Shown: one piece after another, positions 46,359-53,971 of the stretch
Numbering within the stretch: position 1 is the first letter of the stretch
How the letters are laid out: each line of letters starts with the position of its first letter
Assembly: GCA_905221615.1 (NCBI GenBank)
Contig: CAJNDT010004035.1
Location: forward strand, 558,001 to 622,000
Direction of reading: 5' to 3'
DNA: 64,000 nucleotides
From: Symbiodinium sp. CCMP2592
Lineage: Eukaryota; Sar; Dinophyceae; Suessiales; Symbiodiniaceae
Position numbers and translations under genes: made by a program
Notes under the pieces: generated by a model
Told to the model about the DNA's origin: nothing
What the model saw: the letters and a program-made list of their open reading frames with translations, nothing else
Database searches by the model: none

Positions 46359-47650
46359 ATGCCTCCTCGTCCCCGTCCATCCTGTGCACCTGGACTCTGG
46401 CCGACCGCACCCTCTCGATCACGATCTCGGCGACGCCCGAGGTCTGCGTCTTCATCGTCCTCTACTTCTTCTTCCTCGTCAACGCCGGCGGCACCTACGA
46501 CCCGGACTGCCGCACCTCAACGTTCCACGTTGACTGGCCGAATCGCTGCCCCGTTACAGCCTCCACGACCTATTGATATGGCAGCTCCAATGTTCCTGAT
46601 CTTTCTCCTCTTCCTCCGAGCCCGTTTTGGCCTGGTTTACCTCCCGCTGGCTCACCGCCGTCTTCCTCCAACAACGACCAGTCCGTGCCTGCTGCTTATG
46701 CCTCTACCTCGCCGCCGGACCCGTCTTCTACCCCTACGGCATCTTCGACTTCGCCACCTACAGCATCTTCGACTTCACCAGCTCCTTTCAGCTCTGCTTG
46801 CACGCTGGCCACCTTACGCCAGTGTTTGGCCGCGGCAGACCAGCTTGATGCCTACCTACAATCCGATTACTCTACCCGATTGGGCTCCCTCAAGGCGGTA
46901 CACTGGGATCGAGTATATACTGCATTGCTGCAATACAGGTCCTACTTCAAAGCGCTCCCTCATCGTCGACAATGTCAACAGGAGTTGCTCTTGGAGGGAC
47001 GCAAATTTGACGTGCCTTTTACTTTAGCCGATCCGATTCTTACAGTGATGCATCTGCTGGTACATGCGGGATACCATCCTCACAGTGTTCAGTTCAAGTT
47101 CACACATGTCGAGGCTCCCCAACATCAACCAGACAAAGCTGGCCGACCCATGCTCATGGTGTCGCTCCCCTTCCCCGCAGCAGCTGTACGGGTTAGCGGG
47201 GCACCTGCAGTCGCCTATTTTGGCCATAACACGGACCTTCAGGCCGCCTTTGGCATCCTGAAAGAAGGATGCATTCGCCCCAGCAACTATGACCCCGTTG
47301 ACACTTCTTGGCTGCCGAGTCCTGCCTTTTACTCTCGCGCTTCCGTCCACAGTCTCAGCGGAGCCTTACGGGCTGCAGCCAAGTTTGGGGGATGGGGTTC
47401 TCCCCGTCCGATTTGTGTATATGGCCGAATCCCTATTTGCTATCTCGACATAGCCAATGCCGCGCCTACCGACACACCGTCTTCAGTGCTTCCCAACACT
47501 CCCGCGGCCTATCACCTGAAGAGCGACAGCGGAGGCACCGTCCCCGAAAACGCGGCGAACTACTTCGTCTCCATCCTGCACGGCAACGACAACCGTTGGG
47601 GGGTGCACTCCACGCTCGCACAACCAGAAGGCATCGCCGTGTTCATGTGA
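46359..47650 (+). CDS. Array cistron 1, unknown protein with a frame change
   Basis: Translation from ATG 46359 is Arg/Ser/Pro-rich (SRSRSRRRPRSASSSSS). Near 46577-46600 the protein-like text moves to the -1 frame (SPLPPSPFWPGLPPAGSPP), which stays open to 47650. The C-terminal 230 residues look globular: YFGHNTDLQAAFGILKEG, IRPSNYDP, GRIPICYLDIANA, NYFVSILHGNDNRW. The H-N-T...IL-eG-I-P pattern is loosely like ADP-ribosyltransferase folds, but that is a guess. Both copies carry the same frame change, so it predates the duplication, or is real (frameshift or intron), or was copied by assembly. The copy at 60480-61771 differs by one amino acid that I noticed. Confidence 0.55.
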
Positions 47651-47730
47651 GAGGACCCACAAAAGGTGTGCGTGATTTGCGTTATGGCATGGCTGGTCTC
47701 TTTGTTGTTGCCGCCTTATTCTTCTTCATC

Positions 47731-47742
47731 CCGCAGCCGTTT
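47731..47742 (+). promoter_or_regulatory. Spliced-leader-like acceptor motif 2 (CCGCAGCCGTTT)
   Basis: Preceded by TTATTCTTCTTCAT; the match runs on as TGCTGAAC-TAAG, like the leader's 3' part. ATG 44 bases on (47775). Confidence 0.65.
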
Positions 47743-47774
47743 TGCTGAACTAAGTGTGACCTTGCTAGCACATC

Positions 47775-48662
47775 ATGGCCTCCTCCGCCTTCACTCCTGA
47801 ATATTTGCAGTTGTTCTTGGTGTTTTTCGAGTCGTTGTCCGACCACCAACTGCTCCAAGTACGTGATGTATTACTACGAGCCCATCAGAATCGATCGACG
47901 TTGACTCCTATGACACCGGTGGCTACGACAACTACTCCACCACCTCCGGATGCTCCCCCACCTGCCACGGCGCTGCTCACCTCCAGTGACCCAGGCCCTT
48001 ATTCCTCTTCTGGACCTCCAGTACTTCCACACAGCAGTGGTAGAGCAGCTGTGGTGCCTGCGACTCCCATGGGACCACCACCGATTCCTTCTCATTTGGA
48101 TCCTTCTCATTTGGATCCCTCCCAGCGCCAGACCCTACCACGACTTCGCAGACGGGACCGTGACTATCCCCGAGATGAAGACCGTTCTCGCCCTGCAGAC
48201 CGCGATCGGGATCGTCATCGCCGGCGACGTCGCTCAGTATCGTCACCTCCTGCTGACCCACTACCTGCCGGCCCTTCTTCTCCTCTGATGTCATCTACCT
48301 CGGGATATTCTGATGCCAACCCGATCGGCCACACAGCTCCACCCCCCGCCGTCTCCAAGCACTCTGGACGCCCTCTTGCACCTAAGGTCGATGCTGACGG
48401 TACTGTCATTTACGTGCCTGTCAAAGCCCGACCACAAGTTCCACCTCCGCGGACCACAACGGCGACAACTGGCCGATCCCGCAGTCGGCGTCGCCGCCGC
48501 GATCGTGCTGACCGAGACCGTGACGATCGTGAGGATCCTGACCGCTCTCGAGGTGCGCGTGATGTTCCCCATCGCGATCGAGACCGCGATCGACACCGAC
48601 GGGATGTGAGCGGCGACCAGCAGCGGCCACCCTTGACTCTCTACTCCGTCGCTCGGGCCTGA
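47775..48662 (+). CDS. Array cistron 2, basic RD-rich protein (295 aa)
   Basis: A short helical N-terminus (YLQLFLVFFESLSDHQLLQV, residues about 10-30) is followed by a Pro/Thr-rich linker and two strongly charged Arg-Asp blocks (ADRDRDRHRRRRR and RSRSRRRRRDRADRDRDD). The composition suggests nucleic-acid binding, as in RS/RD proteins or the Gag-like first ORFs of retroelements; that is inference. A tandem TCTCATTTGGATCC unit repeats SHLDP twice. Intact, with motif 2 forty-four bases upstream and motif 3 fifty-two bases after the stop. No homolog recognised. It appears identical in copy 2. Confidence 0.65.
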   Translation: MASSAFTPEYLQLFLVFFESLSDHQLLQVRDVLLRAHQNRSTLTPMTPVATTTTPPPPDAPPPATALLTSSDPGPYSSSGPPVLPHSSGRAAVVPATPMGPPPIPSHLDPSHLDPSQRQTLPRLRRRDRDYPRDEDRSRPADRDRDRHRRRRRSVSSPPADPLPAGPSSPLMSSTSGYSDANPIGHTAPPPAVSKHSGRPLAPKVDADGTVIYVPVKARPQVPPPRTTTATTGRSRSRRRRRDRADRDRDDREDPDRSRGARDVPHRDRDRDRHRRDVSGDQQRPPLTLYSVARA

Positions 48663-48713
48663 ACAAAACATGCGCCCCCCGCGGACTCTGCGCCTCCTTG
48701 TTTCTTGGTTGTT

Positions 48714-48725
48714 CCGCAGCCATTT
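48714..48725 (+). promoter_or_regulatory. Spliced-leader-like acceptor motif 3 (CCGCAGCCATTT)
   Basis: Only one base differs from CCGTAGCCATTT. Preceded by CTTGTTTCTTGGTTGTT. ATG 53 bases on (48767). Confidence 0.65.
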
Positions 48726-48766
48726 CCTACATCATTCCACAGTCTTGCGCTTCCCTGACACCACAC

Positions 48767-49378
48767 ATGTCTTTCCGACGCTCTGCTCCCTTTTCATCCT
48801 CTGCCTCCTCTTCCTGCTCGACATTGTCGTCATCCACTTCGGCAACTGTTCTGGAGTACTTGAACGTATTAACTGATCCTTTCATTCTCTTCCGGGTGTT
48901 CTTACCATTCCTGGAACTTCGTCTACGTACAGCTCTCGTCCCTCCGGACTCGATCATGGACACTGCCTCTGCCCGTACACCTGCTCCGGACTCCACTTTA
49001 AGGTGCCTCTTTCCTATTGCTGAACTACATGGCCAGGCCCTTGCGTTCCGGACGGAACGCGACTATCACCTTCACTATGCCCTCGCCGAGATTACATTTC
49101 ATCCCCGTGCCGTTGCTTCTTTGATGGTGACCTGCTCGCGAACATATTACGCAGTACGAGCCCTTCTTCGTGATCGTGGACTTCAATATGCCTTCTACGT
49201 GGAACGCACCCCCGATCTTCCACGGTCACATTCTTCTCGACCGCGCCTGTCCATTTTCCATCCGTTTTGTCCACAACAAGTCCGTGGCATGGCGTTACAC
49301 CGTGGACTTCAGCATTGGGTCTTCATTCCCTCCAGCTACCAGGAGTTACCTCTGATCCGGCTCGGACGTTTCTCATGA
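48767..49378 (+). CDS. Array cistron 3, unknown protein (203 aa)
   Basis: Starts MSFRRSAPFSSSASS, then hydrophobic/aromatic segments (VLEYLNVLTDPFILFRVFLP; LHYALAEITFHPRAVASLMV). No family recognised. Just before the stop at 49376-49378 another frame reads LQLPGVTSDPARTF and then AQDLDKEDYLLLRSS to a stop at 49429-49431, and this text looks more natural than the in-frame ending. A late frameshift is likely, with a true end about 50 bases on, immediately before motif 4. Same in copy 2. Confidence 0.55.
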   Translation: MSFRRSAPFSSSASSSCSTLSSSTSATVLEYLNVLTDPFILFRVFLPFLELRLRTALVPPDSIMDTASARTPAPDSTLRCLFPIAELHGQALAFRTERDYHLHYALAEITFHPRAVASLMVTCSRTYYAVRALLRDRGLQYAFYVERTPDLPRSHSSRPRLSIFHPFCPQQVRGMALHRGLQHWVFIPSSYQELPLIRLGRFS

Positions 49379-49444
49379 TGCGCGCTCAGGACCTGGACAA
49401 AGAGGACTATTTGCTACTGCGCAGTTCCTAAGCGAGCTCATTTC

Positions 49445-49456
49445 CCGCAGCCGTTT
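49445..49456 (+). promoter_or_regulatory. Spliced-leader-like acceptor motif 4 (CCGCAGCCGTTT)
   Basis: After the motif comes TTATTTTGGCTCCT, which keeps the TTTTGGCTC word of the leader. ATG 69 bases on (49514). Confidence 0.7.
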
Positions 49457-49513
49457 TTATTTTGGCTCCTTTCGCCTGCTTCCTCACGCCTCCTCCCATT
49501 CTTCCTCCTCCTG

Positions 49514-50996
49514 ATGCCTCCACACCGTTCTCGCACTCCACCTTCCCGACACCATCGTCTACATGGACGTGATGAACCTTCTCGACATGATCCCTATTCG
49601 TCCCAGCGGAACATGACGACGCAACCTCCCAGGTCGGGGTCCTTCCGGGACAATCGCGCATACAGCCGGACGTCTCCTCCTCGGTCCCGACGACATCGCA
49701 GCCGCACTCCGGTGTCCAACACGCCGGAACATCACCGCCACCGCAACCGTGGCCCTTCGATCAGACAACATCGACATCGAGATCCTGACGCTGATTCTCC
49801 CCCACGACGCCGACTACACTATTCTTCACCACGGCCATCGTCTCGACGACATCCTCTTCCTTCCGCCTCTGACCGACGGGCACCACACTCTGACAGCCGG
49901 GTGCACTCCACTCCTCCACCTCATGACGATCCATCCCACTATTCTTCCTCCGGTGCACCTCCAGCTCGACGTGAACCTCGCCGTGATCGTCGCGATCCTC
50001 CTTCCGCTCGGGATCATCGCCTACTTCAAGAACGCTACGAAGACATCTATTCGCTCGGCGCCAACTGGGAAACCACCGACCTCTTCCTTGATGCGAACCC
50101 AGACCGCGGTTTCCCTTTACCGCGCAATGTCGTAGACACTGCCTTTACCCGGCGTCTCGGCATCGCCGAAATGCCTATTCATCTCGTCCCTATTGTGTCG
50201 CTTACCCCGAATGCGGGACAAGCATGGATCGTCCGCCTGCTGGCGGCTGGCCGCCCTCTGGTGATCGAAATTTTCAGGACGCGGCAGGAAGCGCTGTTGG
50301 CGTCATTCATTATTCGGACGCTCCGCAAGTCCTCGGACCAATACGACATCTCTGATGTCCTTAAACAACTACATGACAATCACACAGTCGCTACCGAAGG
50401 CCCACGCGACCTTACCGTATGGGCGTATCGCGCTCAGCTCTTGCAACACGTGGCGGACAAGGTTGCTGTGACGATTAATGATCTACTACCCCACGGAGAA
50501 GGTGCAGCCGGAGGACGACCTGGACTTCTGGAACAAATTCAACGATTGCAGCAGGACAACGACCAGCTCAGGATGCTTGCCGCTGGCACGGGCGCCGAGA
50601 CCCTACCTCATCCACTTGCAGAACCGAACCCTCCACCAGATGCCGCCACCAGACTCCGGGACATTTTCCAAGTTCGAACGACTCGATCGCCGTGCTGTCC
50701 TTGCGTCCAACTCCCCCAAATCCGCCTCTACCGCCGATGTGAAGAAATGGCTCGACGGTCTCATCAAGCTCCATCGCGAATCCTACACACCGAAGCTCAC
50801 CGAGTTGCAGGGCATCTTGAAAGAGGCCACCGCGGGCGTCTTACCACCCTTGGACAAAACCCTTGTAGATTGGGGACTGACCGTCAGTTTGGCTTCCAAG
50901 TTGTCTGAAGTCAACCAACAAAAGCTCTTAGCGATGACGGCGGTCCTCTCCGCCTTCCAGCCAGCCGCGGTTCCTGCTACTGCTCCCAGCACATGA
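49514..50996 (+). CDS. Array cistron 4, Arg/Ser-rich N-terminus and helical C-terminus, with a frame change
   Basis: Residues 1-170 are Arg/Ser/His/Pro-rich (RSRRHRSRTP and similar), then a globular part (RYEDIYSLGANWETTDLFLD; LLAAGRPLVIEIFRTRQEAL; KVAVTINDLLPHGE) with a short coiled coil (LLEQIQRLQQDNDQLRML). Near 50655 the natural text leaves this frame (which runs open to 50908) and continues in the +1 frame: FSKFERLDRRAVLAS, ADVKKWLDGLIKLHRESYTP, KTLVDWGLTVSLASKLSEVN, to a stop at 50996. From memory, the last part resembles a helical domain often found beside dinoflagellate reverse transcriptases; this needs a search. Possible nucleocapsid-like role, inferred from composition only. Confidence 0.55.
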
Positions 50997-51130
50997 ATGT
51001 GATCGTCCTCACTGTCCTTCAGATGGCACTTCGCATCAACTGCTACCATCGTGGGGGTGGCCGCAGTCGAACGGAAACAGTCTGCAACGTTGCTTGCCTG
51101 CCTGGACGTTGAGTCATATGTTTACACTTT

Positions 51131-51142
51131 CCGCAGCCGTTT
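51131..51142 (+). promoter_or_regulatory. Spliced-leader-like acceptor motif 5 (CCGCAGCCGTTT)
   Basis: Preceded by TATGTTTACACTTT; followed by CCTTAAGG. ATG 37 bases on (51168). Confidence 0.65.
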
Positions 51143-51167
51143 CCTTAAGGGTTTTGATATTAATACC

Positions 51168-51770
51168 ATGCCGCTCCAGCTTTCCACACTTCCTTGCGGA
51201 TTTTTGCATCAGCTCCTGGACTACCACCAGAACTTGTTCGCGTACGCCGTGGCCGCGACCCACCCTCCTATTGATGGCAGTCCAGGCAATTCTATTCGGC
51301 AGACCACACGACATCCCGATGACATCATGATCCGTGACCGTCTTGCAGAGCTCATTGACCGTCACACTAACCTCTTCTACGGGTTCTTCCGCGTTGGGGA
51401 CAACTATTATCATGGCCTATTTGTTCTTACCTTCGACATCGGCGTCATTTCGGCACTTTCGGCCACCAACCGCCATCTGAATGATGCACTCGCCATTTAC
51501 CTTCTCGCTCGCTCCATGACCACAGTTGCCCTCCTACCCGCGGATCGTTCTGAACCTCCTGATCTTCTTCGTCGGCGTCTTCCACTTGGCTCAGAGTTCT
51601 CCAGCATTGTGCGGTTCTCCTCTTTGACATACCGCCTGGGCATTCCCTCCTATTTGACTGAGTTCGATTGCACGGAGGTCCCCCGCAGTCGTCTATTCCG
51701 ATTACGACTCCATGCCTTCGGCACCGCCTTGCAGAGCAGACATCTTCAGGACACCTCCTGGAGCGGATGA
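51168..51770 (+). CDS. Array cistron 5, unknown protein, paralog of cistron 6 (200 aa)
   Basis: I chose ATG 51168 because it is the first after motif 5; the open frame extends further upstream. The core reads NLFYGFFRVGDNYYHGLFVL, then LSATNRHLNDALAIYLLARS, RRLPLGSEFSSIVRFSS and LGIP. The same spaced residues (N..Y....DN.YHGLF....D.....L...NR..N.....L..R..T, R.LP.G......VRFS) recur in cistron 6, so the two arose by duplication. No domain family recognised. No membrane span or signal peptide is obvious. Confidence 0.65.
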   Translation: MPLQLSTLPCGFLHQLLDYHQNLFAYAVAATHPPIDGSPGNSIRQTTRHPDDIMIRDRLAELIDRHTNLFYGFFRVGDNYYHGLFVLTFDIGVISALSATNRHLNDALAIYLLARSMTTVALLPADRSEPPDLLRRRLPLGSEFSSIVRFSSLTYRLGIPSYLTEFDCTEVPRSRLFRLRLHAFGTALQSRHLQDTSWSG

Positions 51771-51849
51771 TCGTGGGATATAAAGACTCCTCACTTGTCC
51801 TTTTCATCACTGACTTCATTCCCTCTGAGTTATTTTCCGTGTCCTCTAC

Positions 51850-51861
51850 CCGCAGCCGTTT
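51850..51861 (+). promoter_or_regulatory. Spliced-leader-like acceptor motif 6 (CCGCAGCCGTTT)
   Basis: Preceded by TTATTTTCCGTGTCCTCTAC. ATG 53 bases on (51903). Confidence 0.65.
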
Positions 51862-51902
51862 CAGCTAATTGGCTTACCCTTCATCCACTTGCTCGTCACA
51901 CC

Positions 51903-52667
51903 ATGGCGAACTTGGCACCGGAGGCACTGGTGGACCTTCCTACTACCTCTGAATACCGCGAATGGGTCGCAGCTGCTCGAGAATCTCGCAGAGATCGCAC
52001 TACACCGACATCCTCGACCACCTATGTCTCATTATCCTCTGGAGAGAACCGTAGGATTTCCATCTTCACCGACGTCCCGGTCAATTTTTGGCTTTCTCCT
52101 TTCATTGTGATGCGAGGCTGGTTGGTTCCGTTCTCCTCGACCTCACCGCGACCGCACATCCACCAGATTATGCACGAGGTGATGACGGAGGCCTGTAACA
52201 TGTACTATGAGGTCGTCCAGATCGCGGATAATTCTTACCATGGGTTGTTCGAGATTATACTCGACTTGTATCTCACCACGCAGCTCCTCCGGGTCAACCG
52301 CAATATGAACTATGAAGTCATTCACTTCTTGCACGGGCGCAACATTACCCACTTCATTACTCGGGACGTTCATCAACCTCGACCCGCTCAACTACTACCA
52401 GGTGAACCTACTCCCCGTACGCGCGGACCGTTTCTGCCTCCACGCATCCTACCCATCGGCACCACCTACGCTGACGTGGTCCGGTTTTCAGATGCGGTTC
52501 TGACATTGATGATCCCTCATGAAATTCACACCTGGGAGGCTCTTGAGTTGTTGCAAACACAGCTACGGTGTCTACGCGCCCGCTCCTACCTGTTGCTGGG
52601 ACAATGTCTTCATTACCACCGCCGTGTGTTCTTCACCGCAGCCTCCGCCAACGATGTGGATCCATGA
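51903..52667 (+). CDS. Array cistron 6, unknown protein, paralog of cistron 5 (254 aa)
   Basis: Starts MANLAPEALVDLPTTSEYRE. The shared core is NMYYEVVQIADNSYHGLFEI, LLRVNRNMNYEVIHFLHGRN and PRILPIGTTYADVVRFSDAV, against cistron 5. The N-terminal 60 residues and C-terminal 45 (LELLQTQLRCLRARSYLLLG) are longer than in cistron 5. Function unknown. The duplication is old: only spaced residues survive, while the upstream acceptor motif is identical. Confidence 0.65.
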   Translation: MANLAPEALVDLPTTSEYREWVAAARESRRDRTTPTSSTTYVSLSSGENRRISIFTDVPVNFWLSPFIVMRGWLVPFSSTSPRPHIHQIMHEVMTEACNMYYEVVQIADNSYHGLFEIILDLYLTTQLLRVNRNMNYEVIHFLHGRNITHFITRDVHQPRPAQLLPGEPTPRTRGPFLPPRILPIGTTYADVVRFSDAVLTLMIPHEIHTWEALELLQTQLRCLRARSYLLLGQCLHYHRRVFFTAASANDVDP

Positions 52668-52783
52668 CGCCGTGCTCCGCATCCTGGTCCTCATACACTC
52701 TTTTTGACTGCCCGCACGGAAAAGATCCTATGCTCGATGCCCCATTCTTTTCATGTGCAATTCTTTTCTCTGATTTATGGATC

Positions 52784-52795
52784 CCGCAGCCGTTT
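52784..52795 (+). promoter_or_regulatory. Spliced-leader-like acceptor motif 7 (CCGCAGCCGTTT)
   Basis: Preceded by TTCTTTTCTCTGATTTATGG. ATG 60 bases on (52844). Confidence 0.65.
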
Positions 52796-52843
52796 CTCCC
52801 ATTGGTTTACAATACGGCCGCGTCCTTCTTCACGCCGAGCTCT

Positions 52844-53254
52844 ATGAAACGATCAGCCGCTGTCGCAGGACTACCTACCCCACCTAACCTAATACGTCTG
52901 CGTGTTCTGATTCCAGCCTGGTTCCTTTGCTGTGATCTACCCGATGACGGTGGACATGCAGAGTGGTTTGACTTTCATGTGTGGAGCGACATGCTCATTG
53001 ATCATGTGAAACAACGACTCTCGCAACTGCTTCACCAACGCCATGGTCGTTACTTGCACCCATCGCACTTTCAGTTACTCCAGGGCGACCGACACCTCTC
53101 CTACATGAGGAGCACCACTGCGATTGCCACCGTCAAGGACGCTGAAATCCTCCGAGAAGAACCCGCTTGTGGCAGTCTACTTGAAGCCCGCCGAACGACC
53201 TGGCAACCGGCCATTGAACTACCTCCTGGTACCACACCGACTTGGAGACGTTGA
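52844..53254 (+). CDS. Array cistron 7, small protein with a possible ubiquitin-like fold (136 aa)
   Basis: After a short leader, the pattern IRLRVLIPAWFL, WSDMLIDHVKQRLSQLL, HPSHFQLLQGDRHLSYM and IATVKDAEIL follows the strand-helix-strand order of beta-grasp/ubiquitin-like domains (a helix with VKQRL, a FQLLQGD strand-turn, a final v.d.e.L strand). No C-terminal Gly-Gly is present, so conjugation is not implied. This is shape-reading, not a family match. Confidence 0.55.
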   Translation: MKRSAAVAGLPTPPNLIRLRVLIPAWFLCCDLPDDGGHAEWFDFHVWSDMLIDHVKQRLSQLLHQRHGRYLHPSHFQLLQGDRHLSYMRSTTAIATVKDAEILREEPACGSLLEARRTTWQPAIELPPGTTPTWRR

Positions 53255-53314
53255 CGGCAAAACAGCTTGCTGCCGCCCTTTGTGATGTGTTTCTTGTTCT
53301 CCTTTGCATACATG

Positions 53315-53326
53315 CCGCAGCCGTTT
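53315..53326 (+). promoter_or_regulatory. Spliced-leader-like acceptor motif 8 (CCGCAGCCGTTT)
   Basis: Preceded by TTTCTTGTTCTCCTTTGCAT. ATG only 23 bases on (53338), the shortest distance. Confidence 0.65.
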
Positions 53327-53337
53327 CGATCATCATC

Positions 53338-53832
53338 ATGAGTGTTCCCTTCCCCATTGCCTCGCTCGCACACATCACCTCGTACCTGCAGTACATCGAT
53401 GTGATCTTGGAGTTGCACGACGATGCTGACGACTCCCCAGAATCGCATGACAACTTGCCTTTGTGGGTGACCAGGTCGTGCGCTCTGATTACCAACTCCA
53501 TGCGAAGGGCCCGGCTTCAATGCGGCACACCGAGATTGATTCGACACGGATACCATGAAGCAGTCTTTCGCGTCTCCCTACAACATGTGAGTTTATTCAT
53601 TTGTCAGACAACAGCAGCTGTTTGTTCGGAATGGTGCCACGTTCTACGTGATTGTCTTGATGCCACTGAACATTTGCAATTACACCTCGCCCGCATCCCA
53701 CAAGCTGCTCTACGGCAAGGTGCTCCGTGCAAACTCTTCTACTGGGACGACGAGGAAGGCGTGGAAACATCTATTTCGATACTACGAGCTGCCCTAAAAG
53801 TTCGTCGCGTACGTTTTCAGCATCTCTCTTGA
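53338..53832 (+). CDS. Array cistron 8, unknown protein (164 aa)
   Basis: Starts MSVPFPIASLAHITSYLQYI, with an acidic loop (HDDADDSPESHD), a central RLIRHGYHEAVFRVSLQHVS, Cys-containing helices (ICQTTAAVCSEWCHVLRDCL) and a basic C-terminus (LRAALKVRRVRFQHLS). No family recognised. The frame is intact from motif 8 to a stop 95 bases before motif 9. Confidence 0.6.
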   Translation: MSVPFPIASLAHITSYLQYIDVILELHDDADDSPESHDNLPLWVTRSCALITNSMRRARLQCGTPRLIRHGYHEAVFRVSLQHVSLFICQTTAAVCSEWCHVLRDCLDATEHLQLHLARIPQAALRQGAPCKLFYWDDEEGVETSISILRAALKVRRVRFQHLS

Positions 53833-53926
53833 TTCTCTCTCTTGATTCACTCCATACCGCCCTGCCATCGGAAAACCGTCCGACCTTGCTATCCTTTGTT
53901 GCGCTTGCTTGCCCCTTCCCTTTGGT

Positions 53927-53938
53927 CCGCAGCCGTAT
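53927..53938 (+). promoter_or_regulatory. Spliced-leader-like acceptor motif 9 (CCGCAGCCGTAT)
   Basis: Preceded by GCCCCTT-CCCTTTGGT. First in-frame ATG for the RT cistron 45 bases on (53972). An out-of-frame ATG at 53955 is followed by a run of ten C. Confidence 0.6.
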
Positions 53939-53971
53939 ATTCTCGGGACGCTTCATGCCCCCCCCCCACCT

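Noticed and set aside
47950..48294. Hydrophobic open frame resembling a membrane protein inside cistron 2
   Set aside because: It is the shifted reading of the Arg-Asp (CGNGAY) repeats of the main frame; the same effect appears at 48313-48609.
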